Shown piece by piece: positions 33,926 to 46,914 of a stretch of 64,000 bases of DNA. The stretch comes from Carallia brachiata. Taxonomy: Eukaryota; Streptophyta; Magnoliopsida; Malpighiales; Rhizophoraceae. Under the pieces are notes generated by a model that saw nothing but the letters and a program-made list of their open reading frames with translations, did no database searches and was not told where the DNA came from. Position 1 is the first letter of the stretch. Each line of letters begins with the position of its first letter. The position numbers and the translations under genes were made by a program. The stretch covers positions 3,486,395 through 3,550,394 of the forward strand of contig JADCRB010000069.1 of NCBI GenBank assembly GCA_021464245.1, given 5' to 3'.

Positions 33926-36120
33926 AAATCAGTGAAGATTTTATTGGCAAAATTTGGTCAAATACAAAATCAACTTTGTATCTTATCAGATAAATCGTGA
34001 ACAATAGATAGATATAGATAACTCCGAGGTAACCAACCTAGATTTTAAAAACAAAACTAACCGCCCAAAAAAATCGCCTCCACTCGCGCCCTACAGATCG
34101 TCCCTCGCGGCCTCGCCACGTCTCTTAAACTCCCCTGACAAATCGATCGAACCTACATATGTATTGAAGCCATTGAAATCCTCAACTTAAGGATTCTATA
34201 AATGAGAGCCCTGTAACTCCAGTAAACCTAAGTCCCTTTTCGAACTCACCATCTTGAGGGAATTTATTATTGTCAGAGGAGGGAAGAAAAGCAATTCTCG
34301 TTTCCATGTGGGCGGCGGTGCAAGAAGTTAAATCATCTGAGCTTCTTCTTTTGATTTTCAATAATGTTCTCTCCTTTTTTGATCTTCAAAAGCTCCTTCA
34401 CTCAAAAGTGTTTTCTTTTTCCTATATTCCATTAGCCATGTCTGAAGAAGAGAGTATTCTTCTTCTAGCTATCCATTTTCTTCTTATGGACTACAGTTCT
34501 TCTCCTCGTGTTCTCAGAAATTTCAGATAATTTTTTTCCTATCTATTTGTCAAATTGGCTGCCAGCTGGACGGTCGGTACGGGTTATCATTTTTTTTCAC
34601 AAGTCACAAGGTCAAGTTAGAAGGGGCTGCCGATCTATACAGCAGTTGCTAGAAGAACATTGTTCGAAGCAATTCTTTGTATTTTCTACTCTACCTCACC
34701 TACCTAGTAAAAATTGGCTTCAAGATAGAAAAATTTTTTTCCTCTACTTTCCCTGATGCAACCACATGATAATTTGCCTCTGCCAGCTCCTATGACCGGG
34801 TCCTTCCTTAACCCTGAGGAGTGAAAAATAATCTCCTTCTATTTCATGGCTGGTAGATTTTTCCTGTGTTAGGCTTAAAATCTTTCTACATCAATTGGAG
34901 AGTTGTTACCCAACAACTATTTGGTTTATATAGTGCTAAGTTTCATATACGAAGTAAGTGAAAATAATTTTCCTATAAGTGTCATAGTAATAATATTCAT
35001 TACCATAAATGTCATTATTGTTATTACTTTAAAAAATTTGTTCGAGGTGTGAGACCAAGAATGCTGAAGTTCAAGCTGTAAAAAAAAAAGAAATGATACT
35101 GCTATTACAAAGTTTTTTTTTTCCCTTTTGTGTGTCTACAAAGCTGTATATGGTATTGTATTTGTATGTTGGGACTTTTTTTTTTTTTTTAATAATCTTT
35201 TTTTCCATCAATACGTTTGAAATCTTATCATTAGCCGCAAAAGTTACTCGTTAATCGGTTTAGACTTGTTAGTCTTATCATTAGTTTGGACTCTTTTTTT
35301 CTTAAAAATATTAAAAGTTCGAACTAGAAAACATGCTAATCGGTTTAGTCGAAGCCAAAGGTTTCATGTACAATCATGCTAAATCTTAGTTATCAAATTA
35401 CGAGAATAATATAATTGATCTATCTTTACGAAAAAAAAAAGAGAAAATTTGCCTACAAAACTTGGACTTATCTATTTTGTGTTTATATAATTGTTTGCTT
35501 TTTTATAAGTCAGACACCCAATTCGTTAATCTGACTCTCTCAGAAGGAATTCGAATAAGATTGGCAGGTTTCTTTCTTTTTTTTTTTTTTTTTGGCGAAG
35601 CATCATTGCTCAAGCCAAAAACAAGGGTGCTGATAGAGCAAGAAGAATCAGAAGACTGGAGTAGATCTTTCCAGTTAATGAAATATTGAAATATAGAAGG
35701 ACTGGCTGGATTAGTAGTGACTGATTCATAAGAGCAAAAGAATTATCAAACCTGTGGCTTGTATTTTCCTGCATCAACTCTCGGACGCCAAGCCGAACCT
35801 ATGACATTAAACGTCAAACTGGTCAAGCAAAGTTCACAATGCAATATATATATATATATTAAATCAAATTTCTGATCTTTCAGAAACCACTCTGCTCGCC
35901 AGATTTACTTTTTACAAGCCCAATAGATATTTCTGAAACGCATGGCTGGGGACAAAAGCATACATATCTTTGCCTTTGTATTAGATTTTATAGTTTGCTA
36001 TCAACAAAGAACATAGCATAAACCCTGACTTCATTTATGATTTATATTCCACGGCCCAATTTTCATTTATACTACTAACACCGCATATCAAACAAGTAAC
36101 CAAAAAAAAAATGATATCTA
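33926..36120. repeat. Segmental duplication block, paralogue of 300-3,495 and 10,491-11,190
   Basis: The first part is collinear with 300-3,495 but lacks the 419-918 MITE. From about 35,610 it instead continues with sequence matching 10,800-11,190 and 56,710-56,950. Block boundaries therefore differ between copies. A plus-strand frame near 34,270 is open but not preserved at 1-3 kb. No gene is called. A (TA)n tract lies at about 35,845-35,860. Confidence 0.55.
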
Positions 36121-36184
36121 AGCATTCAATAAAAGTAGAAGCGAGAATGGCAAAAAGGAGTCAAGTGAGAACGCACATACTGTG

Positions 36185-36720
36185 ATACTGGCCTGAGATG
36201 ATTGCTCTTTATCACCATAGAGGGCCTTTTTCTGCACAAGAAGGTCGGCTTCTTTTTCCTGAAAAGGAGAAAAGGGTAACGAACTGTACCAAAACTTTAG
36301 CATTATTTTATAACTAAGTTTGTAAACAAAAATATGTGGTGTGGGATGAGAAAGAGATCATCAAATGTCTCAACGGTTGTCCTAAAGGCGTGAGTCTATC
36401 AAGAATTAAGGGAGCAACATATTCATGGGACTCCATGTTTGAAAAAATGGTGCTTCAACAGCTTTTCTGATGCGGGACATTTCCTTGGATCCTTCATTAA
36501 ACAGGCTGCCCAACAAATCTCTTTAAATGACTGGAAAAGTGCACCAAACCTTAATTCCAAGAGATGGTGGACAAAATATTGAAATAAAATACACAAACCT
36601 TTAATTCTTAAAAAAAAAAAAAAAAAAAAACTTTGAAAATCTCCTATCTCTTTCATAGTTGAGCCTTGGGGGCGCATTTTGTAAGGTCATCAACAAAACT
36701 TCGGTTATGATAAAGTCTCA
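36185..36720 (-). pseudogene. STE20/BLUS1-like kinase remnant, copy 2
   Basis: Minus-strand pieces are better preserved than in copy 1. 36,700-36,630 reads LQNAPPRLNYERDRRFSK. About 36,560-36,430 reads CLMKDPRKCPASEKLLKHHF then FKHG, the end of the kinase domain. 36,260-36,185 reads EKEADLLVQKKALYGDKEQ after an AG acceptor. The upstream ADIWSFG exon is not found, and an A-run at about 36,608-36,630 interrupts an exon or intron edge. Known relatives are plant Ste20-family kinases such as BLUS1. This is a partial, dead copy. Confidence 0.65.
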
Positions 36721-37200
36721 ACATACTCCCTTTCTTCGGTTATGATAAACTTCGGTTAAGGAATGATAATCTTGACTTAAACAAGTATAAGTCAGGAAGC
36801 TAATATCGGCTGGCTATGCTTCTCTCTCCTCCCTTTCTTCCGCTACCTCTTCAGATCTCTCCTGCGGTTCGTCTACTTTATTATTATTATTATTGTTGTT
36901 GTTGTTGTTCAAATTTCAAGTGTGAGTTGTCTGGTTAAGAAATCTCGTATTAGAAGGGGAAAGAAAAGTGAGAATGACCTATGTAGGTTTTGAGTTAAGA
37001 CGCGTTATCAAGTTTACAAGTCTGTTGCTTACTCTTGTCAGTTTTGAGCTATCAGTTTCCCTACAATTATTATTATTATTATACTTTAAACTATCAGACA
37101 TCAGTTTGATTTGCAGAGGATTTACTAATGTAGAAACTTTTTTTTTTTTTTTCCAATTAATGTTGTACGGACAAAACATAGACTGTTAAATAACATCTGC
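36721..37200. other. Spacer with TTA/TTG microsatellites, no gene seen
   Basis: A TTA-TTG trinucleotide tract at about 36,882-36,910, a TTA tract near 37,063-37,082 and a T-run near 37,139. Nothing coding is supported. Confidence 0.5.
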
Positions 37201-37204
37201 GTGG

Positions 37205-38065
37205 GTTTTTGCTCAAGTGGAAATCATCTAGGAGACAAGGCAAGAATGTTTCAACAGAATAAACAATGAATGAGCAGTGATTCAAAATGACAAATGACAT
37301 GCAAATGCTGAAGTCCCATTATCTACCACAGAATTTAATTTTCCATAACCAATAAAATCTAAAATAAAAATTTATTTCAAATCTTCTTTTACAGTTCCTC
37401 TATGAACTAAAAGGACATTAAGATCCAACAGTTTTGTAAAAGGCAACAGCAATTCCAATAAGGCAAAGGAATATCAACATAAGTGATTGGATGTACCTTA
37501 TGGAGCGTTGAAAAGCAAGCTTCACACAATCCATGCCTCCATCATTGATCATGTGTTGGTGTCCCTCTTTGAATTGAAGCCAAAACTTGTTTGCTTGAAG
37601 TTAAACACGCGAAGAGATTTCCAAAAGAGTCTTCAGTCTTAAACAAAACAACTTGATCCGTAAGACAATCTATAACATTCAGGTATCATTGAAAATCTGA
37701 CTTGCCAAGGAAGCTCTGCCTCTTGCATCTCTTCAGTTTTTGCAGCCAATATCTCCAATTTAAGATTCTGTGACAAAATTCTTCTGATAATGTATTAGAA
37801 ATTAAATTTTCTAGTTAGAGAAGATATCAAAACATACCACAGGCATTTCACCCCTAGAAGAAAAACTGTAGGACATCCAAAATGATTCAACTTTGTAATA
37901 GGCTAATACCATAATAAATTCTAACTATGTGAGAAATTCAATCATACTACAAAAGCTGAGCACTTTTCCTTGTCAAATGACAAGACATCCATACCGGATT
38001 TCAATTTCTCTTGCTTCCCACCCCAATGTTCTTCCTTCAACAAATCATATTATGTCATTCTGTAA
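37205..38065 (-). repeat. Duplicated block, copy 2 (uninterrupted counterpart of 13,660-13,697 plus 18,458-19,155)
   Basis: It joins sequence that in the first copy is split by copia element 1, so it provides an empty-site reference: GGCAAGAATGTTTCAACAG is followed here by host DNA rather than the LTR. The exon-like minus-strand stretch at 37,800-37,500 retains YLNVIDCLTDQVVLF but has a stop just before it. Confidence 0.55.
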
Positions 38066-38379
38066 ATAATTGCAAAGACATATCAAAAGCATAAAAATAA
38101 AATAGCATAGATATCATGAAGATCAGGTTATCTCCACCAGAACACCACAATGCTGAAAAAAAATTTCTGGATATGGGAACAGATAATGGTAATTTCTAAA
38201 GGAATTGTTAGTATTTGCTCAACTAGCAAACACGCCCAAAAAAAGGTAATTAGTATAGTCCGCATTCAAAAAATTATATAACAGGTTGTAAACAACACAA
38301 TCAACCGAATGCTATAACAACAAATACAATAGACCAACAACATATGGACAAATCCATTTATAAATCCTATATCAAACTT

Positions 38380-39800
38380 ATTAACTTACAGAGTATATTA
38401 TCTCCTTTGTCATCAATACTGCCAGTATCATGAGCAATACTTTGTGTAGCTTCCTATTGAGAAAACACCATTTTTCTATTTAAACAAAACAATGAATATA
38501 TGAAGGGTTAATGCTCAAATTTATTTGAACTCTGTAATTCCCTTTTATCTGTGGTTATTGGAAAGCAATCAGAGCCTCACAGAAATATAAGGGACTATTT
38601 AATGCCTATGTCCATTGCTCCTCTGATGATTGTATGCATTAATTAGCTCTATAGACAAAAATCAACAGTAATCTCCTATGAATGAGCTAATAATGTGAAT
38701 GGCCCAGGAATATTAAGAGAATGTGTGTATGTGTGTGTGAGAGAGACAGAGACAAGTTTTTTAAGATATGGACTCAGATGGAGCTGCTTGAAAACACATT
38801 TGATGGAAAAATTCCTAAAAAAGAGCCAATTATTTGACACATTGTAAAAGTATGGCACATACCTTTAATAACTTTTCCAACTTTCACAAAATCTTCAACA
38901 TCACGGACCTCTGACTTTATGCACACATCTCCTACAATATCATTTAACCAAAATGGAAATGGCATTATACTTTGAGTAATCGCATTGCAAATTTCAGTTG
39001 AGGAAAAACATAAAACAATAAGCCCAAAAAGAAAGGGAAAAGAGAATAAAAGTAGATAACTGTGCTTAGAAGACAGACAATTCTTCTTCTACGATCTATT
39101 TCTTATCCAAAATGACAACATTATAATTTAAGTAATTGCATTACGGATTTCAGTTAAGGAAAAGCAGAAAGCAATAAGCCAAAAAGAAGGGGAAAAGAGG
39201 GTAAAAGGATATAATGAGCTTAAAAGACAAGCACCATTCTTCTTCAGCGTTCTGTTTCTTATCCATGCATGCAATAGGATTGATCTCTAAACTCAGTTCA
39301 TCCAAAGCCACGGTGGCTACAACAAAAATCACAAAAATTTGTGCAATAATGAACCTGCAAAGCTTGAAAAACACAAAAAGAGAAATCATTCTTGGTGGCA
39401 TTCTACAAATTTTACATGAAATATATTAATTAACTTTTCTTAATCTTACAGAGGTGATTTATAAGCTGATATTAACCCCAATGTCTTACTATAGTTAATC
39501 TACAGGCCTTCAATTAAAAACAAGATTCAAGTTCTTTATTGCCATTTAGGAAATAAAGAAAGGAAGTTAGATGAACATAGCAGAAGAAGAATTACTTAAA
39601 ATGCGTCCAACATCCGAATAGTTGATTGTATAATAAAGTTCCAACCATTTGAGAAAGTGAACATTAAAAGTAAAAGTTGAGCAGCAGCTTCCCATCACAT
39701 TCCTGTTGCCTCGAGAAATCAAATCATCATCACACTAAAAAACGAAGTCAAAGTCAACTTCATCCTCTTGGCTCTACCAATTTACGAACTGCAAGAAACT
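38380..39800 (-). pseudogene. Exon-like segments of an unidentified minus-strand gene, unit 1
   Basis: Exon-like pieces with AG/GT borders on the minus strand. About 39,370-39,215 has ALDELSLEINPIACMDKKQ. 38,940-38,870 has GDVCIKSEVRDVEDFVKVGK followed by GTATGT. 38,455-38,390 has EATQSIAHDTGSIDDKGDN followed by GTAAGT. All three have diverged counterparts about 2.1 kb away (40.5-41.3 kb), so the unit was tandemly duplicated. I do not recognise the protein, and no long reading frame joins the pieces. It may be a decayed gene or a spliced non-coding transcript. Confidence 0.35.
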
Positions 39801-40499
39801 AGATGTCAGTTTGCCCAAAGTGAACAAAGCATAAATCATAGTCATCCTGAGTAAACATAGTCAACATCTATCCATACAAAGTCAATAAGATTAACAAAAC
39901 TTGTTCGCCCAAATTGAACACACATCAAGAGAATCGACAAAGAAGCATAAGATTTGAACCGAAAGGAATAAACAAAATAGCACAAAACTTACTAACAAAG
40001 AGAGACTTTGTTGCAGCTTTTTAAAATCATTGACCTTTTCCACGCCAAATAATTCCACAGATTTCCCACAATTTGGGAGAACACAGAAAGCACGCTAAAA
40101 CAATCTTGCAGCCTTCCTTCAATGATTTGCTCACTGCATCTTCACAATAAAATTAGTATCTCATCAATATATATCAACGCAGATACCTTCTCATAAAATC
40201 TTAACCCAAAATGCACAAGATACCTGGAAGTCATATTTATTTTCTGTACTCCAACTCACATTCAGTGCATAATTATTAAACTATGGCAGCAGCACACCCC
40301 TGCAGTAAATGATTGATAACTCAGTTCTTGGAATGAGAAAAAACTTGAATTTCATGTCTCTAAATGGGCAATATCATGTGTTGCTCATACCTGTGGTTCA
40401 ACGTCAACAATGCATGGAGCCCCCAGACAAGTTCTAGCCGAAACTACAAGCTCAAGTGAGAAGGAATTCCATTGGTGATGCGATTCTTATAATGGTTTG

Positions 40500-41340
40500 T
40501 AAAAAGATAAGCAACATACTGAGAAATTAAGTTTTATGTTAAAGATGGACAACGTATTAGCTTAAAATGCGTATTGTATTCTTTGTCATCCCCACCGCTA
40601 GCATCATGAGCAATACTTCTGTCCAGCCGCATATCGAAAAAAAAAATCAGTTAAATGTTTAAACAAGAAAATCAATGGATGTAGTGCTAATGCTCAAATT
40701 TTAACGACTCTTTGCTTCGCTTTTAGCTGTAGTTTTTGGAAGACACACAAAACCTCACAAGAAACCAAAGGGACTCCTTTAATATCTACATCCATTGCTC
40801 CTCTGATGACTGTTTGCATCTGCATGCATTAATTAGCTCTATGGACAAAAGGTCGACCATGCATCATCTCCCATACAGTGAGCTGAATAACATGAACAGC
40901 CTGGAATGTTTGAGAAAGAGAGAGAGACAGAGAGAACACATATGACATAACAATTTCTTAAAAGAGCCAACAATTTTTCAACTCATAAGTATGGCACATG
41001 CCTTTAGTAACTTTTCCCACTTTCACTAGGTCTTCAACGCCCTTTCAAAGAATGGATGAACTCTGACTTTATGCAAATTTCTGCTGCAGAATCATTAAAT
41101 CAAAATGGCAATAATATTAAACTTCGAGTAATTGTATCTAATCAAAAGATGCCTCAACATTAGCTTACTGAAAGTTTCAATTACAGATTTCAGATTAGGA
41201 AAAACAGAAAACAAGAAGCAAGAAATAAGGGGAAAAAATGTAAAAGAAGATACCGAGCTTCGAAGACACCATCCCACTTCAACGTTATGTTTCTCATCCA
41301 CACGTGAAATTATGCAATAATGAAGGCATGAATCCTGAAA
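40500..41340 (-). pseudogene. Exon-like segments of the same unidentified gene, unit 2
   Basis: Counterparts of the three exon-like pieces above. About 41,320-41,240 matches the MDKKQNAEEEWC piece. About 41,090-41,000 matches the SEVRDVED piece but carries an extra ~17 bp. About 40,625-40,570 matches the SIAHDTG piece. Divergence and indels are greater than in unit 1. A third partial trace is visible at about 42,416-42,510. Confidence 0.3.
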
Positions 41341-42310
41341 CAAACACAAAAAGAGAAACCGTGAGTGGTAACACCCTATAAATTTTCACAATTTAAATGA
41401 TATAGAATTATTAAACCTTTCTTAATCTTCCAGAGGAGGTTTCAAAGTCACGATGTGGCTTCAAAACCAACAACAAAAAAAAAAAAAAACACAAATTAGT
41501 CTTGATAAGCAAGAACAATTATAAAGAGGCTAAAATCTTTACATATAACCTAACAAATCTTGCCAAGATAAGGTGCAGGGAAGTGCAAAAAGAGAAACGA
41601 AAGAGAGAAAGCGGAAGGTTTATAACCTCTTACGTCTCACCATAAAGGGCATGGAAGGAAACTTCAAAAAGGTCTCGACCGTCACCTGAAATTGAAAGGC
41701 GATGTCTCTCTGGAATAAAGAAAAAAAATAAGAAGAAACGAAAAAAAAGAGAGCAAGGAAGCCAAGATCATTAACCCCAGTGTCTTACTATTACTAATGG
41801 CCGGACTATGGATTAAAATTCATGATTCGAAATCTTTATATTATTAGAGGAGAAAAAAAAGGTTAGATGAACATAGAAAAAAGAAGAAAAACTTAAATCG
41901 GAGTCTGATTTTTACCGGAATGGTTCTTCTGCCCGAAGTCAAAATCCATCGCCGGGATTGTCGAATAAAGAAGTGCTGACGGAGAGGAGAGCAATTTTTG
42001 ACGCCGGCCGTGGGAGTACGGGGTTAGGGTTCGGAGAGAAGGAAGTTTTCTTCTTCTTCTTCTTCTAAGTCTTCTTCTTAGATAGAAGAAAGAGCATGGC
42101 AGAATGGTTTTGTTTTTTCGGAGAGAGGGGGATCTTGGAGAGAATTGGTTTGGGGGTCATTGGGAAGGGTCAATTGTATTTCTAGTGTTTTTGTTAACGG
42201 GAATTTCCCATTTAACTTTCACGCACTCTAGCCGTTGTAGCCTCGTAGTCCCGCGGTCCTCCCTGCAAAAGGAAAGTGAATTTACCGTAGTACCCTCGAC
42301 AGCTTGATTT
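41341..42310 (-). repeat. 5'-exon/promoter-like module, copy 2
   Basis: Homologous to 3,496-4,260. The GC-richer first-exon-like part is at about 42,020-41,930 and is followed, on the minus strand, by a GTAAAAATC-type donor. Just upstream is a CTT/TTC microsatellite (about 42,045-42,080). It lies directly 5' of the unidentified exon-like segments, consistent with being their promoter. Confidence 0.45.
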
Positions 42311-43814
42311 CATTGTCTTCTCATTGGAGGAGGAAACGACCTAAAAGCCGGGTCAAAAAGGCGTTAACCCAATCCAATCGAGTTGAATTGTCGGAATCCA
42401 ACTCTCGATTCCTCCACATTAGCTCACTACAAATTTCAACTGCAGATTTTAAGACTCTGGAAAACATAAAACAAGAAGTTTTAGGTGAAAAGATAAAGTG
42501 AAAGGAGATCACCACTTTACAACAAAAGTAAACAGGGTAAGAAATTAACCTCTCAGAAATTATCGAGAAAACACCCGCAGGAATGTGACCCAACATTGAG
42601 CGAAAACCCCGAAGAGAAAGAGAAGCAACTCATCTCAATGTCTCAAGTTGTTGGTGTTGAGGTTTGGCTCTTTCCGGTTTCATTGGATCAGTTTGAAACC
42701 GAAGAAGGGGGCCAAGAGGAAGTGATAAGAAGATCAATTGCATTGTAGAACGCAAAAGGCAAGGAAAAAAAAAAAAAGCGATAAGAAGTGGCACATGATA
42801 GGGGTCAAATCCTGGTGGAAGAAGATGTGTAAGCGAAAAGGAGAGAGGACACTGAAGAAATGTAAGTGGAGGAGCATGGAATCTGCTTCAATGCCAGCAA
42901 TAATTGTCTGTGAATCACCAAACCTGTCTCATATATAATGTCCTGCATCAATCAAAAGAAAGTTAAAGTTCAAAGATACTGAAATAATCACTTATCAAAA
43001 TATGTATTGATTGTACACAAAATAATCACTGATCATCCAACAATTCCGTTCAGATAAAAGTCTCTTTGACAATTATCAATGGACTGAAAAGACATTAAAA
43101 TCCCAACTAGATTTTTGAGGCACTCAAAGGCAAATTCTTAAAATCATTCACAATTCTGTGGTAGTATATCTTTGATAAGAGATATGAGTTCAACGTCAGT
43201 GTACCCTTCATTGCAAAATATTGGCAGGTATTCAAGATAATTCTAAGTCAACAGAAGAAATAATGGAGGGTCAGACTCAAGAGAACAGAGATGCTAATGA
43301 TAACAAGTTAACCTGAAGTTGGTGACATAAACAGGTCGGATTCTGGCGTCAGCTGCCGCAGGGCAAGCAACTGGAACAACATCTGAACCTATTTATGCCA
43401 TAAGCGCAAATGAAGGTTGCTAATCCATTTTATGTAACAGGAAAGGGATACGGTGAGATAAGAGAAGAAGCATGCATAAATACCACTAAGTCAGCTTTAA
43501 TGGAGTTAAGCCACTCCACTTCTGTTGCCAAATAGATTCCCGAGGCTTAACAGCTGTCTCCAAATACTAACACATCCTCAGCCAGAACGAAAATGTTCGA
43601 GTAAAACGTACATAGAAAGGACGGTTGGCCAGAAACTCAAGAAAAAAAAAGAAGACTATCAGCACTAAAAGTTATGAATGGGATAATTATCTACCTTCCC
43701 CAAGGAAGCAAGACGGTCAAAAGTCAATGCATATGCTTGAACTGCTCCACAGTCTAATAGTACCGGGGATCAATAAAACACAAACATGTTAATAAAACTC
43801 TTTATTGACCGATC
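42311..43814. other. Spacer with fragments of intron-like duplicated sequence, no gene seen
   Basis: 42,416-42,510 resembles 41,150-41,240, and 42,930-43,040 resembles 12,835-12,945. Open frames are short and not conserved. 43,100-43,800 shows nothing I can assign. Confidence 0.4.
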
Positions 43815-45425
43815 AGCTGATGACCCATAAAGCCTGAAAAACACAAAAGAAGAGATCATTAATGGTGACATCAAATAAATTCTAAAAATTAACATGAAAT
43901 ATGTTAATTAATGGCTTCAGAGTCGAAACATAGTTTCATCAGTCTTGATAAGCAAGTACAATTGACCTCTGGCCGATCTTGGCAAGAGAAAGTGCAAGGA
44001 ACTGCGTAAAAAAAAGAGAAATCCAAGATTAGCCTCTTAGGTCTCAGAAAATTGGGCATGGAAAGAAATTCAAAAAGGGCAATCGATGCTCACCAAAGCA
44101 GGATGGACAAGATTAACCCCAATTTAATGGTGAAACCTTGAATTGAATTCAAGATTCGAGTTCTTTATCTCCGATCAGAAACAAAAAAAAAAAAGAAAAT
44201 TTAGAAGATGAAGAAGGAGGAGTTAAATTGGTTTCGATGTTACCAGAATGGCTCCGTCTCTCTAGAATTGTAAATCTATATCGCCGGATTACAGAATAAA
44301 GAGGTCGTGAGAGGGGGGGGCGTTTGGGGGGTTAGGGCTTGGAGAAGTAGCAGTTGTCTTTCTTCTCCTTCTTGGATAGAAGAAAGAAAACATGGCAGCA
44401 GCCGTTGCTGTGGTGTTTATTTATTTATGGTGCTCCTGACTTCTTGTACTAAGCGGGCAATGTAGCCGTTGTAGCCTGTAGGCTTTGGAATCCAGTACTC
44501 CTACTCAAGGCAGGAGAAGCAAATTTACTTGAATACCCTCACAAACTTTATTGGATTGTTTGCCCTCGCGGAACAAACTCTTTTTTTAAAATAAATAAAT
44601 AAATAACTCCTCGCTAAAAGAGGTGAGGAAACATAAAATCTAAAATAAAATTCTTCCTAGTTTGCCCTCGTAAATCCTATTTGTGTTTTTTCTTTGTCTA
44701 TTAAAAAACTTATAGAGTCATACACCACACAAAAATAATTCTCTCTTTTTCAAAAATTTATTACTTTTAAATCCCAAAACTTTTAAATTAAACGGTTTTT
44801 TTTTTCTGAAAGTCTACAAAAATTCCAAAAAGTCTATTGACCAAAAAAAAACTCCAAAAAATATAAACGGCATTTTTTTTCATTTTCATTTCCGTCGGTA
44901 GTGAAAATAAGGCTCGTTGGATTTTTTTTTCAATGTAAAGTATTTTTTTTTAGGGCATTGGAATAGAATTGGGCCTAGTTGCCCAAACTTAAACTGTTCA
45001 ATAAACCCAGGAGCCCAGTTTTAATCTGATATGAGCTTGGCCTGCACCTATACAATTTCTAAGAATTAGTCTCCCACCCATCAGTGAGAGATGATAATCC
45101 ACAAATTCGTTTAGACTCGTGCTTCATTTATGATTTGGAGGTAAGATCTAAAGTTTCAATTTCAAATCTCATTCATAGACAAATCTTACCGTTCTAGCTC
45201 TAATAGATAAAGGAAAAAAAAACTCAAAGGCAATATGGTCATTTTTCAGTGTGTTCTGGTACAATTATTCTTGACGGCAGTATTATTGGAAGAAGATGTT
45301 GATGGATTGCATCTCTCATTTCGGCGAATATAAGAAGAAAGGGGAAAATATGTTATTTATTTATTTATTATATTATAATATGATATAGAGCCGAGAGTGC
45401 TTGAGAATTTACCTTGCTGCTTGAT
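43815..45425 (-). repeat. 5'-exon/promoter-like module, copy 3
   Basis: Collinear with 3,496-5,236, without the downstream hAT-like element. The first-exon-like part is at about 44,340-44,245, and the GCCCAAACTTAAACTGTTCA segment is near 44,980. Confidence 0.5.
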
Positions 45426-45429
45426 CGTT

Positions 45430-45820
45430 GGACCTCTATGGCCTCTATTCATCCATGATCGTACATTGCAGTGACTCGTTCATATTTTGGCACAACGTAC
45501 GGCGCGCACGCATATCATGGTCTCCGCTGCAAGCGTTACAGCCGTCGGTATTTATTGGACCAATTTCAAAACTCTGCTGGCAAAGAAAAGCATGCGAGAG
45601 ATTACCCACTCGACGTAAGACACGAGCCTACAAGAAGGACTTTGAAATTCAGTTGATTGAACCGAAATTGAGTGGTATTTATTAAGAACTCTTTTATTAA
45701 AAATTACTTAAAAACTTAATTTTTATGAAACTTGCTATTATCACGTATTTGTACGTGTTTAGAATCAAGGAGAAGCAGAGTGAAATTCTCTCTATTAGAT
45801 GTGATCTGCATTTGGTCCAC
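45430..45820 (-). repeat. RLK 3'-flank module, copy 3
   Basis: Follows kinase-deleted RLK copy D. The GCTTGATCGTTGG junction at about 45,420 is uninterrupted and is an empty site for the 5245-6374 element. Confidence 0.65.
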
Positions 45821-46914
45821 CATATACATTTCCTGATTCATCAAGAGTGCAAGGAACAAGAAAATAGGAAGGTATATTTTCGAGTCCTGCTCAACACCTT
45901 TACTTCTTTTTGTGGGTGTGGAGGCAATGATAGATGGGTTTCGAGAGCAACCAACGCCTAGATCTTGAATGAATAAATCCTTGAGGCCATCAAAGATATA
46001 AGGTGGTACGAACTTTAAGTTACACGAAATGTGACTTTTTAGAGAATTATTATTGAAATATACTTTTCTCAAGAGAAAATTAGAAGTACTGAATATGGTG
46101 CCAGTTAAATTATTACAGTTTAAATTTAGATAACTTGATGTTCCCTTCCCCAAAGTCACAATTGGAGATGGAATGGATCCACTCAATTTGTTTACGGAGA
46201 GGTCTAAGTGCACAAGATGGAGGAGCTTACCTATTTCAGCTGGCATTTTTCTTAAAATTCTGTTATGGAAAAGTTCAATATAAGTCTAACACAGTCAAAT
46301 TCTCAATCAATTGGCCTATTGATGAAGGTATTGGGCCGTTCAACTTGTTATAACTGAGATCCAAAACAATCAAGGCTTTCAGGTTTTCTAAAGGTGATGG
46401 AATAGAACCGTTAATCCGGTTCCCTGCATAGTCTATTTTGATCAATTTGTGACATTGAAGAGAGATAATGGAATTGGGCCTATAAGCTTGTTTCGACTAA
46501 GAGTCAACTCCTTCAAACTCTTCAGACATCCCAACTTTGACGGGATATTACCAGATAACGAGTTATTGGCAAGGTCTAAGTAAGTCAGAGCAACCAAGTT
46601 TCCAATCACTTTTGGTATGGGACCTTTCAAAAGATTTGAACCAAGTGAAAGATGCTGCAAATTGATTAAGTTGCCTAACAACGAAGGAATTGGGCCTGCG
46701 AGGTTGTTGGAGCTGAGATCTAAGTGATTCAACTGCTTCCAATTTCCCAACATTAGTGGAATAAGACCGCCGATTTTGTTGCCTTTGAGATTAACTTTTT
46801 CACATTTGTCAAATGACCTAAAGACGGTGAAATTGGACTTATGAGGTTGTTAATACTGATGTTTAAAACAAGATTTTTGAGATTTCTTAGAGTGTGGGGC
46901 TGGTGCCGCTGAGT
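45716..46914 (-). pseudogene. RLK copy D: LRR and partial transmembrane region, kinase deleted
   Basis: Minus-strand LRRs run from about 46,914 to 46,090, for example [34 protein letters not shown] and LVHLDLSVNKLSGSIP. They are followed by KDLFIQDLGVGCS and the start of the membrane helix (YLPIFLFLALLM). These are joined directly to NQEMYMVDQ, the family C-terminus, with no kinase. The normal stop is also lost (about 17 bp deleted), so the frame continues into 3' UTR sequence and stops at 45,716. A frameshift at about 46,260-46,440 breaks the LRR part. The 5' end is cut at 46,914, where the sequence switches to a 5'-exon module. Confidence 0.75.

Noticed and set aside
34270..34530. Plus-strand 86-codon frame starting MSEEGRKA
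   Set aside because: Not preserved in the paralogous block at 1-3 kb; no domain, splice or promoter support.
42738..42938. Lys/Arg-rich 66-codon plus-strand frame
   Set aside because: Low-complexity purine-rich sequence with no conserved counterpart.
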